In this document: positions 63,490 through 64,000 of the stretch, one piece after another
Layout of the letters: the number at the start of each line of letters is the position of its first letter
How positions within the stretch are numbered: position 1 is the first letter of the stretch
NCBI GenBank assembly: GCA_963816795.1
Contig: CAWFLT010000017.1
Location: 248,001-312,000, forward strand
Origin: CAWFLT01 sp963816795
Lineage (GTDB): Bacteria; Acidobacteriota; Vicinamibacteria; Vicinamibacterales; SCN-69-37
Length of the DNA stretch: 64,000 nt
Reading direction: 5' to 3'
The notes under the pieces: generated by a model
Database searches by the model: none
Told to the model about the DNA's origin: nothing
The model's input: the letters and a program-made list of their open reading frames with translations, nothing else
Program-made: the position numbers and the translations under genes

Positions 63490-64000
63490 CGCGCACCTAT
63501 CTGCTCGAACAAGTCGACGACGCGGCGGTCGTCCAGTACTACGCCGACGGGTTTCCGTCGCTGCCACTCGACCAGAAGATCCTGGTCTGGCACCTCTACC
63601 AGGCGGCCATTGCCGGCCGTGACATCTATTACGACCAGCGGTACCGCCACGCGCTCGAGATGCGCGAGATCCTCGAAGAGATCCTGACGCATCCAGACGG
63701 CATCGAGCCGTCCGTGCTGGCGGAGATTCGCCGCTACACCAAGCTGTTCTGGATCAACTGCGGTCCGCACAACAACATCACCGCGCGCAAGTTCGTGCTG
63801 AAGTGCGATCCGGCCGCGCTCCGGGCCGCAGCCGAGATCGCCGAGCGCCAGGGCGCGGTGTTTCCGTGCCGGCCGGGCGAATCCGTCGCCGCGCTCATCG
63901 CGCGGCTCGAGGGCGCGTTCTTCGATCCGGCCGTTGACCGCCTCGTCACCAGCAAGGCGCCCGGTGAAGGGCGCGACATCCTGGCGTCCAGCGCCAACAA
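63486..64000 (+). CDS. Dipeptidyl-peptidase III (M49), 3' end outside window
   Basis: The first 171 codons from TTG 63486, which overlaps the beta-CASP gene stop. LPLDQKILVWHLYQAAIAGR, DIYYDQRYRHALEMREILEE and RYTKLFWINCGPHNNITARK match the start of M49 peptidases, where the WINxGPxxNxTxRKF stretch is characteristic. The metal motif HELLGH would lie beyond the right edge and cannot be checked. Cleaves dipeptides from peptide N-termini. Confidence 0.8.
   Translation, partial: MTRTYLLEQVDDAAVVQYYADGFPSLPLDQKILVWHLYQAAIAGRDIYYDQRYRHALEMREILEEILTHPDGIEPSVLAEIRRYTKLFWINCGPHNNITARKFVLKCDPAALRAAAEIAERQGAVFPCRPGESVAALIARLEGAFFDPAVDRLVTSKAPGEGRDILASSAN

Noticed and set aside
1..64000. tRNA, rRNA or IS transposase genes
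   Set aside because: None recognised by eye on either strand; a covariance-model scan would be decisive.

Overview
The window looks like a chromosomal segment of a high-GC member of the Acidobacteriota (a Vicinamibacteria-like lineage is my best guess, by inference). The grounds are several ~800-900-residue FtsX/MacB-type permeases of the acidobacterial 'ADOP' kind (one with a PadR regulator directly upstream), secreted carboxypeptidase-regulatory-domain proteins, ThuA and DUF1080 proteins, many ECF sigma/anti-sigma pairs, a membrane-anchored Ser/Thr kinase, SpoIIE-type phosphatases and a peptidase M49. No rRNA, tRNA, CRISPR array, phage or IS transposase was recognised.

Layout. 1-8 kb: the 5' part of a fabZ-like gene, a GAF-GAF-SpoIIE phosphatase, a membrane GAF protein, a lipid kinase coupled to a Ser/Thr kinase, and an ECF sigma/small membrane protein pair. 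8-16 kb: a phytase-esterase fragment, two secreted carboxypeptidase-regulatory-domain proteins, an SRPBCC/ArsR pair behind two palindromes, DUF1080, GNAT and Fic genes. 16-33 kb: two intact ADOP permeases, one frameshifted copy and one N-terminal fragment, plus cyclophilin, a DUF885 peptidase, an ABC-2 exporter with its own sigma/anti-sigma pair, ThuA, and another sigma factor. 33-40 kb: a co-directional block of a zinc-finger/FecR-like membrane protein and two ABC ATPase/permease pairs; the last permease carries a discoidin-like domain in its extracytoplasmic loop. 40-64 kb: a hypothetical gene next to an ADOP fragment (the fifth ADOP locus), ThuA with EF-hands, DsbD, a NuoG-like protein, M1 peptidase, SpoIIE phosphatase, Kbl, a polytopic membrane protein, two aminotransferases, a beta-barrel, DoxX, SDR, a four-helix-bundle cassette, nitroreductase, an MTHFR-like protein, a D-cysteine desulfhydrase-like protein, a beta-CASP nuclease and the start of a DPP III gene.

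Two themes run across the window. First, the intergenic DNA is rich in short, internally repeated, inverted elements of several families, some of which supply the stop (or start) codon of the neighbouring gene. Second, at least 20 single-base frame breaks interrupt otherwise well-conserved genes, and nearly all are one-base insertions. That bias looks more like consensus error than gene decay, so most of these genes are annotated across the break. All assignments come from reading the sequence; no database search was run.
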